NCBI GenBank assembly: GCA_007131625.1
Contig: SLQC01000358.1
Coordinates: 1 to 5,847, forward strand
Reading direction: 5' to 3'
DNA: 5,847 nucleotides
From: Balneolales bacterium
GTDB lineage: Bacteria > Bacteroidota > Rhodothermia > Balneolales > Natronogracilivirgulaceae
The position numbers and the translations under genes were made by a program. Shown piece by piece: positions 1 to 5,847 of this stretch. Every line of letters begins with the position of its first letter. Within the stretch, counting starts at the first letter, position 1. The notes beneath the pieces are model-generated. The model was given only the letters and a program-made list of their open reading frames with translations. It searched no databases and had not been told where the DNA came from.

Positions 1-2242
1 GCCCCACCACATTATAAACGTGTAAGGTAACCTGCCCTTCAACCGGTATCTCATACTCAATGGTCGTTGCAGGGTTGAACGGATTTGGGTAGTTCTGATT
101 CAACTCAAAGACATACGCCCGTTCAATGATTGGTTCTGCGGAGACGACATCATCGCAGAATTCTTCATTCGCGTTCAGACCGGTGTATCTCCACGGGAAG
201 TACCGGTCTCCATTACCGGGTATCGATTCCAACCATGCTTCCATTCCGGCGGCCGGACACAGTTGCGTTCCATCGATCATGAAGTGCCGCATATAGGTCG
301 CATCGGCAAACCCGATCGGAATTTCACCCACCAGATCCTCGTTTCCGGACAAGATTAAATTTTCAAGTACTACGATGTCACCACCGAGTCGGCCCATATT
401 GGCAAAATTGTCCGGTAGCTCACCGCTTAACTGGTTATTGGCAAGATTAAGGGAATCCAATTGAAGCAAATCACCCAGTTCACCGGGAATGGGTCCCGAA
501 AAGTTGTTGTCATCCAGCGCCAGGGTACTTAGCCAAACCATATCGCCCAGCCAGGCCGGAATCGCGCCTTCGATACCCAGGCCCGCCAGTCCAATTGTAC
601 TCAGATTTCGCCTTGAACTCTCGGAATTCAGCCATTCAGGAAATTCAGTAACGTTCAAGCCGGTCCGGGATATATCGAAAGTACTCAATGGAAGCCCGGC
701 AAAAAACGTTTCGTCAAGATCACCGGTGAGTCCGGGATTATCCCGCATCCGGAAAGTCTCCAGATTTGTCAGCCCGCTTAAGTCCGGCAATGTACCGGTA
801 ACGCCGGTATTCTGCAGATCCAGACTACTTATACTGGTCAGGTCCCCGAGCCAGTCGGGAAGCTGGCCAATTTCCATACCGCTGTGGTTCTGAATGATAA
901 AGTGCGTAATCGTGCCGAGATCGGCAAATTCATCCGGAAGCCCCCCTGTAATCAAATGATTCCGGTACATCTGCAACCGTTCAAGATTGTTCAAAAATGA
1001 CAGTTCACTGGGAATCGGCCCTTCAAAATGTGTATCATATATATACAGACGTTCCAGAGCAAGCATATCACCCAGCCAGTTTGGGATATTGCCTGTAAAA
1101 TGGGGTCCATGAAAATACAAACGCTCCAGGTTCACCATCTCCAGCAGCATCGGGATATCATCTCCGTCACCCCCAATTGCATTTTCCACAGGTTCTCTGT
1201 AACTCTCTCCCACAGAAAAGTCAGTCAGAGTGGTCAGTTCCCTGGGCAACCATTCCGGAATTTCACCGGTTCGGTTGGTATCGTGGATATAAAGTTCTTC
1301 CAGGAACTCAGCAACATTGGGCAGCCAGTCCCAGATCGGGCCCGGATCCAGCGGCATCCCCTCCACCTGAATACGCTCGAGATGCTCCAGATGGCCCAGA
1401 TCAGGAAGATCTCCACCAACCCCGGTTTGACCAATTCTGAGATATACCAGATTTTCAATATCGGCTATCCCTTCCGGGATAGTCCCTGAAAGATCATAAT
1501 TACCCCGGATATCAATTCGTGCCAATACCGGCCACTCACCGATATGATCAGGAATGCCGGTGCCATAAAAAAAGTTTCTTGCTTGAAGCCAATACTCCAG
1601 TCGTGGCAACTCTCTAAATACATCCCATGGAATTTCACCGGTCATGTAATTATCATTGTGATGCCAACGCTCCAGATATTCCAGGTTTGCAAGCTCCTCC
1701 GGGATATTTCCAATCATAAGATCGGATTGGATGCGAATACGGGCCAGATATGTCATATTTCCAATCTCTGATGGCAAATGTCCCGGGACCGTCATGTTAT
1801 TCCGGATAGTTTCCATCCGGGTTACTCGCCATTCCGGATCTTCGTCGGTTCCGACATTTTCCACCCGGTCCACACCAACCCAGAAATCCACGGGAAGTTC
1901 CAGCCAGCCCGAATTATTGAGCCAATGATCGCCCTGCATAGTGTGATAAAACGCCACCAATGCCAAAGAATCATCGGGATGTATAGCTTCGCGATCGATT
2001 TCATCATCCTGAAGCACACGCCCGTCGGCACCAATGGTCACCGCTCTATGCTGGGTTTGTGCCTCATATCCATCAATGGTTGCACGATTTTCCTGCGCTT
2101 TGACATTCCAGGCCATCATTGTCAACACGAACAGCGACAAACACATAATACGGCTGACGCAGTTCCTGGTTAAACTCTTTAAGATATTACCCCTTGGTGA
2201 TATCTTATTACCTAAAAAATTCACTATTGTTGAATAAATCAT
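1..2242 (-). CDS. Secreted leucine-rich-repeat protein with T9SS C-terminal sorting domain (3' end outside window)
   Basis: Reading leftward from ATG at 2242, the frame stays open for 747 codons and runs off position 1. Residues 1-50 form a long signal peptide: a basic stretch (about 17-31), a hydrophobic core (about 32-46, CLSLFVLTMMAW) and a likely cut near VKAQ/EN at 49-50. Residues about 88-115 (DSLALVAFYH, then GDHWLNNSGW) are the typical N-cap of bacterial plant-like LRR proteins. About 20 repeats with GxIPxxLG or GxLPxxxG motifs run from residue 154 to about 650. A cysteine-containing cap follows (LCPAAGMEAW near 661, second Cys near 696). Residues about 710-747 begin a T9SS type A sorting domain (LNQNYPNPFNPATTIEY, then HVYNVVG); perhaps 35-50 residues are missing. 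From family knowledge the protein should cross the outer membrane by T9SS and be attached or released. A ligand-binding or adhesin role is inferred. The Shine-Dalgarno site supports this start over Met33. Confidence 0.93.
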   Translation of the reverse strand, partial: MIYSTIVNFLGNKISPRGNILKSLTRNCVSRIMCLSLFVLTMMAWNVKAQENRATIDGYEAQTQHRAVTIGADGRVLQDDEIDREAIHPDDSLALVAFYHTMQGDHWLNNSGWLELPVDFWVGVDRVENVGTDEDPEWRVTRMETIRNNMTVPGHLPSEIGNMTYLARIRIQSDLMIGNIPEELANLEYLERWHHNDNYMTGEIPWDVFRELPRLEYWLQARNFFYGTGIPDHIGEWPVLARIDIRGNYDLSGTIPEGIADIENLVYLRIGQTGVGGDLPDLGHLEHLERIQVEGMPLDPGPIWDWLPNVAEFLEELYIHDTNRTGEIPEWLPRELTTLTDFSVGESYREPVENAIGGDGDDIPMLLEMVNLERLYFHGPHFTGNIPNWLGDMLALERLYIYDTHFEGPIPSELSFLNNLERLQMYRNHLITGGLPDEFADLGTITHFIIQNHSGMEIGQLPDWLGDLTSISSLDLQNTGVTGTLPDLSGLTNLETFRMRDNPGLTGDLDETFFAGLPLSTFDISRTGLNVTEFPEWLNSESSRRNLSTIGLAGLGIEGAIPAWLGDMVWLSTLALDDNNFSGPIPGELGDLLQLDSLNLANNQLSGELPDNFANMGRLGGDIVVLENLILSGNEDLVGEIPIGFADATYMRHFMIDGTQLCPAAGMEAWLESIPGNGDRYFPWRYTGLNANEEFCDDVVSAEPIIERAYVFELNQNYPNPFNPATTIEYEIPVEGQVTLHVYNVVG

Positions 2243-2248
2243 AATGTA

Positions 2249-2253
2249 TCCTT
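2249..2253 (-). promoter_or_regulatory. Ribosome binding site of the LRR gene
   Basis: On the minus strand AAGGA lies 6 nt before the ATG at 2242. It is the nearest copy of a motif repeated five times in this leader, and it fixes the start at 2242 rather than the internal Met33, which has no comparable site. Confidence 0.7.
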
Positions 2254-2316
2254 TTTGGGTTAATTATGCCTTTGGTTAATTATGCCTTTTTAGTGCCTTT
2301 TTAGGATGCCTTTTTG
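2250..2316 (-). repeat. Cluster of five A-tract/GG leader motifs, SD-like, upstream of the LRR gene
   Basis: Read on the minus strand, AAAGG or AAAAAGG occurs five times just before the start codon. The GG dinucleotides pair with plus-strand CC at 2250-2251, 2269-2270, 2285-2286, 2296-2297 and 2309-2310. Four of the five continue as GGCA; the one nearest the gene reads GGAT and serves as the Shine-Dalgarno site. TGCCTTTTTAG (plus strand) is present exactly at 2283-2293 and 2294-2304, and a variant TGCCTTTTTGTG lies at 2307-2318. The role is unknown. Options are repeated ribosome-loading sites, regulator binding sites, or slippage-prone DNA. Confidence 0.65.
2258..2289. repeat. Perfect tandem duplication of a 16-bp unit
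   Basis: GGTTAATTATGCCTTT occurs at 2258-2273 and again at 2274-2289 with no mismatch and no gap. It sits in the leader of the LRR gene, beginning 16 bp upstream of its ATG. Perfect identity suggests a recent slippage or duplication event, and copy number could vary between strains. Confidence 0.85.
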
Positions 2317-2343
2317 TGAGTTACTTGAAATGGAATCCTACAG

Positions 2344-2369
2344 GGCAGACAAATGAGTATTTGACTGCC
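2344..2369. promoter_or_regulatory. Hairpin / inverted repeat in the LRR gene upstream region
   Basis: Arms GGCAG and CAAAT (2344-2348, 2350-2354) pair with ATTTG and CTGCC (2359-2363, 2365-2369) around a GAGT tetraloop. Only one A/A mismatch (2349 against 2364) interrupts ten base pairs. It lies about 100 bp before the LRR start codon. No T-run follows on either strand, so an intrinsic terminator is unlikely; an operator or a leader RNA structure fits better. The role is inferred only from position. Confidence 0.55.
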
Positions 2370-2437
2370 GGTTATCTGACCTGTAACATTTCATTTAAAT
2401 ACGAAAAACATTGTTTAATGTAAAATTAGAATTACTA

Positions 2438-2449
2438 AACTTATAAGTT
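2438..2449. repeat. 12-bp perfect palindrome
   Basis: AACTTATAAGTT is a perfect palindrome, about 200 bp upstream of the LRR start. It could be a dimeric regulator site. In AT-rich DNA of this length one such palindrome by chance is not very surprising. Confidence 0.3.
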
Positions 2450-2573
2450 ACTTATTATTTTGAAGTTTTAATCAGAATTTTTATCACATACCGGCGAATC
2501 CTTGAAAATTACTTTGGATATACTCCGTATTAACATACATAAATGAGGATCTTCATGATTATTAACAGGTAAG

Positions 2574-2610
2574 CATCATTACCAGTGACATCACTGACTG
2601 TAGTATGATG
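2574..2610. repeat. Interrupted inverted repeat
   Basis: An inner inverted repeat CAGTGA (2583-2588) / TCACTG (2591-2596) has a 2-nt centre. It is nested inside CATCAT (2574-2579) / ATGATG (2605-2610), with unpaired bases between the two stems. It could form a cruciform or an RNA hairpin, but no T-run follows. Function unknown. Confidence 0.35.
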
Positions 2611-2956
2611 ATTCCATGGATTGTTCATCAGTCCGGTTGGATAACAAAAAGAAAACACATAATGCTTGTTAACAATGTTTCCGTCGATTTTGAGTCAAAT
2701 AATCCTTCTGTTTCTACAACAGATAAGTATTCGCCATAATTGAAACATAGACGGCAAGAACTCTTATCGCAATATCTCTGGAAGTTATTTTTGTATCGTT
2801 ACAGGCTAAAGTGACTATGTGTTTGATTTCTGGTATTTTCAAAAGAGATTGCATAGAGAAATATTACCAAACTGCTTTGTTAAGGCTATTTTAACCCGGA
2901 TGAACTGATAAACTTGTGAAACGATTCAGTGAACCTGTAACCTCAAATTACGGTAT

Positions 2957-4288
2957 TTGCAGATTCTGCTTATTCATCCGTTATTTTGTGCTCAATACCC
3001 AGACAGTTCAATACACTGGAAAGCACATCTCGATCTGCTGGCTTCGGTCGGTGGCAACTATCTTCGAGGCTCCATGAGCAGTCGGGATCGGCAATCAGAT
3101 GAGACGGACTATTTCCATGACGACAATCTGTACCCATTCCACCGCGATGCGAATACGGGCCTTTACGACATGGAGCGATTTAACGACGAGTACTGGCAGC
3201 GATTCCGCAATTTTCTGGATATGACAGTCGAACGCGACATTATCGTGCAGATCGAAATCTGGGACCGCCACGACTTCGGCGCTGATCGGGGACCCTATCC
3301 GGCGAAGGGTTGGTCAGAACAACCCTACAACCCCGTGAATAACATTAACTATACGAGCGAGGAGAGTGGCTTTCCGGAAGTCCGCACCACTTCCACTCAC
3401 TCGTTTTTTCGGACGACACCGGATCTGGAAAACAACACGTTGGTGCTTCAGTATCAGGAAGCCTATGTAGAGAAGTTGCTTTCTATCTCCCTTGAATACG
3501 GTCACGTGCTATACTGCATCAGCAACGAGACCCACGAATCGGAACATTGGAGCGGCTATTGGGCCAACCTCATACGGGTTCGAGCGGAAGAGGCCGGAAG
3601 AGAGGTTGAAATCACGGAAATGTGGGGTCCTGTAGATTTAATGGATCCAAAGCACCGCAATACCTTTGATCGTCCGGACCTGTACTCTTTCGCGGAAATA
3701 TCCCAACATAACCATCAGGAGGAGGGACAAATCCATTGGGACAACATGCAGCAAGCGCGTCAGCTGTTGGCCGATCCGCCACGCCCCATGAACAATGTGA
3801 AAATTTACGGCGGTGAACGCTTCGGCGGCGGATTGGAGGGAGGAATCGAGAAGTTCTGGCGCAATATCATTGGCGGCAGTGCGTCGGCTCGCTTCCACCG
3901 TCCAGGCGCGGTGGAAGGTTACTATGGGGCTGGACTGGGATTGCCGGCACAGACAAATATACGAAGTATGCGGATGTTTACGGAAGAGTTCAATATTTTT
4001 GTCGCTGAACCGGATAACAATCTGTTAATGGACCGAGGCGAGAATGAAGCTTATTGCGCCGCAACACCCAGCGAACAGTATGCCGTGTACTTCACGGACG
4101 GCGGGGCGGTGCAACTGGACCTGAGGGAGACCGAGGGCGAATTCCGGCTGCGTTGGCTGAATATCCTTGAATCGGTATGGGCAGGCGAATCGGTAGTCAA
4201 TGGCGGAGAATATATCGATTTAACCGCACCCGGTGAGGGGCAATGGGTAGCCGTTGTTTTGGCATATTACCTGGCATCAAAAGGCTGA
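2957..4288 (+). CDS. Glycoside-hydrolase-like TIM-barrel protein with C-terminal putative collagen-binding-type domain; N-terminally truncated copy 1
   Basis: The frame encodes up to 443 residues from a TTG at 2957. Homology to the downstream copy starts at HLDLLASVGGNY (residue 24) and is clear from there. Shared blocks include RDIIVQIE, NNINYTSEE, VLYCISNET (S189-N190-E191), TEMW (E221), HWDN, NNVKIYGG and the IRSxRMFTxE block. By eye a little over half of the aligned residues match. Residues about 372-436 form the beta-rich C-terminal domain often found behind DUF4038-type barrels (YAVYFTDGGAVQLDL to GQWVAVV). E191, in the NE position typical of retaining barrel enzymes, and E221 are catalytic candidates. 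The region matching copy 2 residues 1-67 (lipobox and first barrel strand) is missing, replaced by 23 unrelated residues. The upstream stop at 2930-2932 leaves TTG as the only in-frame start, without a Shine-Dalgarno site. It may be a pseudogene. Substrate unknown. Confidence 0.75.
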   Translation: MQILLIHPLFCAQYPDSSIHWKAHLDLLASVGGNYLRGSMSSRDRQSDETDYFHDDNLYPFHRDANTGLYDMERFNDEYWQRFRNFLDMTVERDIIVQIEIWDRHDFGADRGPYPAKGWSEQPYNPVNNINYTSEESGFPEVRTTSTHSFFRTTPDLENNTLVLQYQEAYVEKLLSISLEYGHVLYCISNETHESEHWSGYWANLIRVRAEEAGREVEITEMWGPVDLMDPKHRNTFDRPDLYSFAEISQHNHQEEGQIHWDNMQQARQLLADPPRPMNNVKIYGGERFGGGLEGGIEKFWRNIIGGSASARFHRPGAVEGYYGAGLGLPAQTNIRSMRMFTEEFNIFVAEPDNNLLMDRGENEAYCAATPSEQYAVYFTDGGAVQLDLRETEGEFRLRWLNILESVWAGESVVNGGEYIDLTAPGEGQWVAVVLAYYLASKG

Positions 4289-4421
4289 TGAACCCGGCTG
4301 GCCTCGCTTCGACAAAGGCGGCGCAGGTACGGCAGAAGACCCGGGAGTTGCATTCATCTGGGATGTCATGAGAGAACTTGCCTGGCCGGGGGTCTGCGCA
4401 TGAAGATGAAATGAAATTGCT

Positions 4422-4463
4422 GTTGTGAACACAACCAAAGTCACAATTGATAGAACTTTGGTT
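4422..4463. terminator. Overlapping inverted repeats after copy 1, possible weak terminator or operator
   Basis: GTTGTG-AA-CACAAC (4422-4435) is a 6-2-6 inverted repeat. It overlaps by three bases a 9-bp perfect stem, AACCAAAGT (4433-4441) with ACTTTGGTT (4455-4463), around a 13-nt loop. A five-T run (4478-4482) comes 14 nt later, too far for a textbook intrinsic terminator. The two stems could not both form fully. Confidence 0.35.
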
Positions 4464-4637
4464 CGGTTTGATCATCGTTTTTCAGTTTCGCCGGTTCTGA
4501 TACACCTTGTTTGATTAACCCAAACATCCTTTTCCCCATCGGCTTTTTTTCTTTATGTAGCCTATGTAAATTTTATTATTTATACTTACATCCATAACCT
4601 GATTTATTCCATTAATATCCGGTATCAAATCAGCAGC

Positions 4638-4661
4638 TTGCATGAAAGCAACCTCATGCAA
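4638..4661. promoter_or_regulatory. Inverted repeat upstream of copy 2, candidate operator
   Basis: TTGCATGA (4638-4645) and TCATGCAA (4654-4661) are perfect inverted 8-bp arms with an 8-bp centre, ending 65 bp before the ATG of copy 2. The spacing would suit a dimeric DNA-binding regulator. A lone TTGCAT half-site also occurs at 2849-2854, upstream of copy 1. A regulatory role is inferred. Confidence 0.4.
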
Positions 4662-4726
4662 TTATTGGAGTATTATGACACCATGTCTGATTGTTATTGC
4701 AAACTTCCAATTACAGGTATACAAGA

Positions 4727-5847
4727 ATGAATTTAGAAATAATTACTGTAATTACTCTCTTTATTATGGCATCCTGCGCCCCTGCCGATCGGGATGATCG
4801 CATCAGCCCATGGAATGAAAACTCCCGCTACTGGCAGTACAAGGGGGAGCCGGTATTGTTACTGGGAGCGACGGATCAGGACAATCTATTCAATCATCCG
4901 GATATCTGGCCGTTCGGGTTGGAGTCTCATCTCGATCTCATGGTGAAAAACGGGGGCAACTACGTACGTAATACCATGTCGAGCAGAGACCATGGCAATC
5001 TCTGGCCATTCGGAAAAAATGAAGACGGTCTGTACGATCTGAACATCTGGAACGATGAATACTGGCAACGTTTTGAGAATTTTCTGGAACTGACTTACGA
5101 ACGGGATATCATCGTCCAGATTGAAAAATGGGACCGTTTTGATTACGCCAGGGATCCGTGGAACCTCAATCCCTACAACCCCAAAAACAATATCAACTAC
5201 ACTTCCGAAGAAATCGGACTTCCCGAAGTGATTGAAACCTCTGCCACGCTACTCGAAAATCCCTTTTTCCGGACACCCCCAGATTTTGAAGACAACCCGC
5301 TTGTGCTCGAATACCAACGAGCCCATGTCGACAAGTTTTTGTCCGTTTCCCTGGATTATCCTCATGTGCTCTATTGTATTAGCAATGAAACCAGCGAATC
5401 ACCGTTGTGGAGCGATTATTGGGCACATTTTATTCGGGACAGGGCACGGGAGGAAGGAGTTCCCGTGTACGTCACGGAAATGTGGGATGCTTGGGACCTC
5501 ACCGATCCGGAACATGAGGCAACATTTGGTAAACCTGAACTCTATACCTACGTGGACGTCTCTCAGAATACTCACCAGAAGGGTCAGACTCACTGGGACA
5601 ATGCCCAGTGGGTGCGCAACGAACGCCTGGCCGACGGTCGACGACCTGTGAATAATGTGAAAATATATGGCGGCACTAATCATGGCCACAGCTTCGAAGA
5701 GGGCACGAATAAACTCTGGCGTAACATTTTTGGGGGCTTTGCCACTTCACGTTTCCATCGCGGCGGATATTCGTTTAATCCCTCCGGGATCGGTCTTTTG
5801 CCACTTGCACAAACGCAGATTCGAAGCCTTCGGATGTTTACGGATGA
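4727..5847 (+). CDS. Glycoside-hydrolase-like TIM-barrel lipoprotein, copy 2 (3' end outside window)
   Basis: ATG at 4727 opens 373 complete codons and the frame leaves the right edge. Residues 1-17 are a lipoprotein signal with lipobox MASC (Cys17) after a hydrophobic run (IITVITLFI); the n-region has no basic residue, which is unusual. The aspartates after Cys17 (21, 23, 24) resemble the acidic stretches that direct surface display of Bacteroidota lipoproteins (inference). The first barrel strand is intact (PVLLLGATDQDNLF, about 42-55). Later blocks are GGNYVRNTMSSRD, NDEYWQRF, RDIIVQIEKWDR, VLYCISNET (E221), TEMWDAWDL (E251, D254), DVSQNTHQ, HWDN, NNVKIYGG, SRFHR and IRSLRMFTDE. This matches DUF4038-like putative glycoside hydrolases; the C-terminal domain seen in copy 1 is presumably beyond the edge. 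AGG at 4715-4717 is a weak ribosome site. Substrate unknown; hydrolysis of a surface or extracellular glycan is the likely role. Confidence 0.87.
   Translation, partial: MNLEIITVITLFIMASCAPADRDDRISPWNENSRYWQYKGEPVLLLGATDQDNLFNHPDIWPFGLESHLDLMVKNGGNYVRNTMSSRDHGNLWPFGKNEDGLYDLNIWNDEYWQRFENFLELTYERDIIVQIEKWDRFDYARDPWNLNPYNPKNNINYTSEEIGLPEVIETSATLLENPFFRTPPDFEDNPLVLEYQRAHVDKFLSVSLDYPHVLYCISNETSESPLWSDYWAHFIRDRAREEGVPVYVTEMWDAWDLTDPEHEATFGKPELYTYVDVSQNTHQKGQTHWDNAQWVRNERLADGRRPVNNVKIYGGTNHGHSFEEGTNKLWRNIFGGFATSRFHRGGYSFNPSGIGLLPLAQTQIRSLRMFTD

Larger units (their letters stand above)
2321..2956. other. AT-rich divergent intergenic region without a convincing gene
   Basis: This spacer separates the leftward LRR gene from the rightward truncated TIM-barrel gene and must hold the LRR promoter. 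Stop codons are frequent in all frames; the longest ATG-started stretch I checked is 44 codons with no ribosome site. It contains the hairpin at 2344-2369, a 12-bp palindrome at 2438-2449, an interrupted inverted repeat at 2574-2610 and a 10-bp palindrome TTGTTAACAA at 2666-2675. I could not place a clear Bacteroidota-type promoter (TTTG near -33 with TAnnTTTG near -7) on either strand. No tRNA, rRNA or mobile-element end was recognised. Confidence 0.6.
4289..4726. other. Spacer between the two TIM-barrel genes
   Basis: The first part (to about 4400) is GC-richer and coding-like in one frame that overlaps the end of copy 1. The rest is AT-rich and carries overlapping inverted repeats at 4422-4463 and an 8-bp inverted repeat at 4638-4661. 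No full gene is visible. The length argues against tight co-transcription of the two copies, and the elements suggest that copy 2 has its own promoter. Confidence 0.55.

Noticed and set aside
489..2237. Several plus-strand open frames of 65-153 codons (for example 489-893, 1028-1489, 1778-2173)
   Set aside because: They are antisense shadows of the continuous minus-strand LRR gene, which has clear domain content throughout. Their translations look like low-complexity noise.
2605..2739. 44-codon ATG-started open frame in the divergent spacer
   Set aside because: There is no ribosome binding site, no recognisable motif and AT-rich context. The length is expected by chance.
2321..2956. Promoters of the Bacteroidota TTTG / TAnnTTTG type for the divergent genes
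   Set aside because: Partial matches such as TACTCATTTG (minus strand, near 2355) have the wrong internal spacing. None was good enough to annotate.
2243..2956. Insertion-sequence ends, attachment sites or a CRISPR-like array to explain the 5' truncation of copy 1 and the leader repeats
   Set aside because: I saw no terminal inverted repeats with target duplications, no transposase fragment and no regularly spaced repeats. The leader repeats are directly adjacent, with no spacers.
4197..4475. Minus-strand 92-codon open frame overlapping the end of copy 1
   Set aside because: It overlaps the conserved C-terminal domain on the other strand and has no family-like pattern or upstream signal.
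4691..4726. Alternative upstream TTG starts (4691, 4697) for copy 2, which would add basic residues (RYTR) before the signal peptide
   Set aside because: ATG at 4727 has a weak AGG at fitting distance, and the lipobox then falls at residue 17, a normal spacing. The alternative cannot be fully excluded.

Overview
The window suggests a bacterium of the Bacteroidota / Balneolota / Rhodothermota group. The strongest evidence is the C-terminus of the leftward gene, which carries the NYPNPFNPATTIEY signature of type IX secretion (T9SS type A) sorting domains. This sits behind a long bacterial leucine-rich-repeat (LRR) array. One of the rightward genes begins with a lipoprotein signal. The placement (Balneolaceae-like is my guess) is inference from style, not a match I could test. 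Genes have balanced base composition, while the spacers are visibly AT-rich.

Layout. (1) Positions 1-2242, minus strand: a large secreted LRR protein, open for all 747 visible codons. It has a Sec signal peptide, an LRR N-cap, about 20 repeats, a two-cysteine C-cap region and the start of a T9SS sorting domain. Its 3' end lies beyond position 1. (2) Positions 2243-2956: a divergent AT-rich spacer. It holds an unusual cluster of five A-tract/GG motifs in the LRR gene's leader, an interrupted hairpin, several palindromes and no convincing gene. (3) Positions 2957-4288, plus strand: a glycoside-hydrolase-like TIM-barrel protein with a C-terminal putative collagen-binding-type domain. It lacks the N-terminal segment that its neighbour has and has no ATG start or clear Shine-Dalgarno site. 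(4) Positions 4289-4726: a spacer with a short coding-like stretch, two overlapping inverted repeats and a separate 8-bp inverted repeat. (5) Positions 4727-5847, plus strand: a second copy of the same TIM-barrel family. It starts as a lipoprotein and is cut by the right edge.

How they may work together (inference): the locus looks like a cell-surface set for handling glycans or glycosylated matrix. It combines one T9SS-exported LRR adhesin or binding protein with a tandem pair of related glycoside-hydrolase-like proteins. Copy 2 looks complete at its 5' end and surface-anchored. Copy 1 looks 5'-truncated and has changes at two positions that I believe are conserved in the family, so it may be decaying or have changed function. 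I see no SusC/SusD pair, transposase, CRISPR array or RNA gene.
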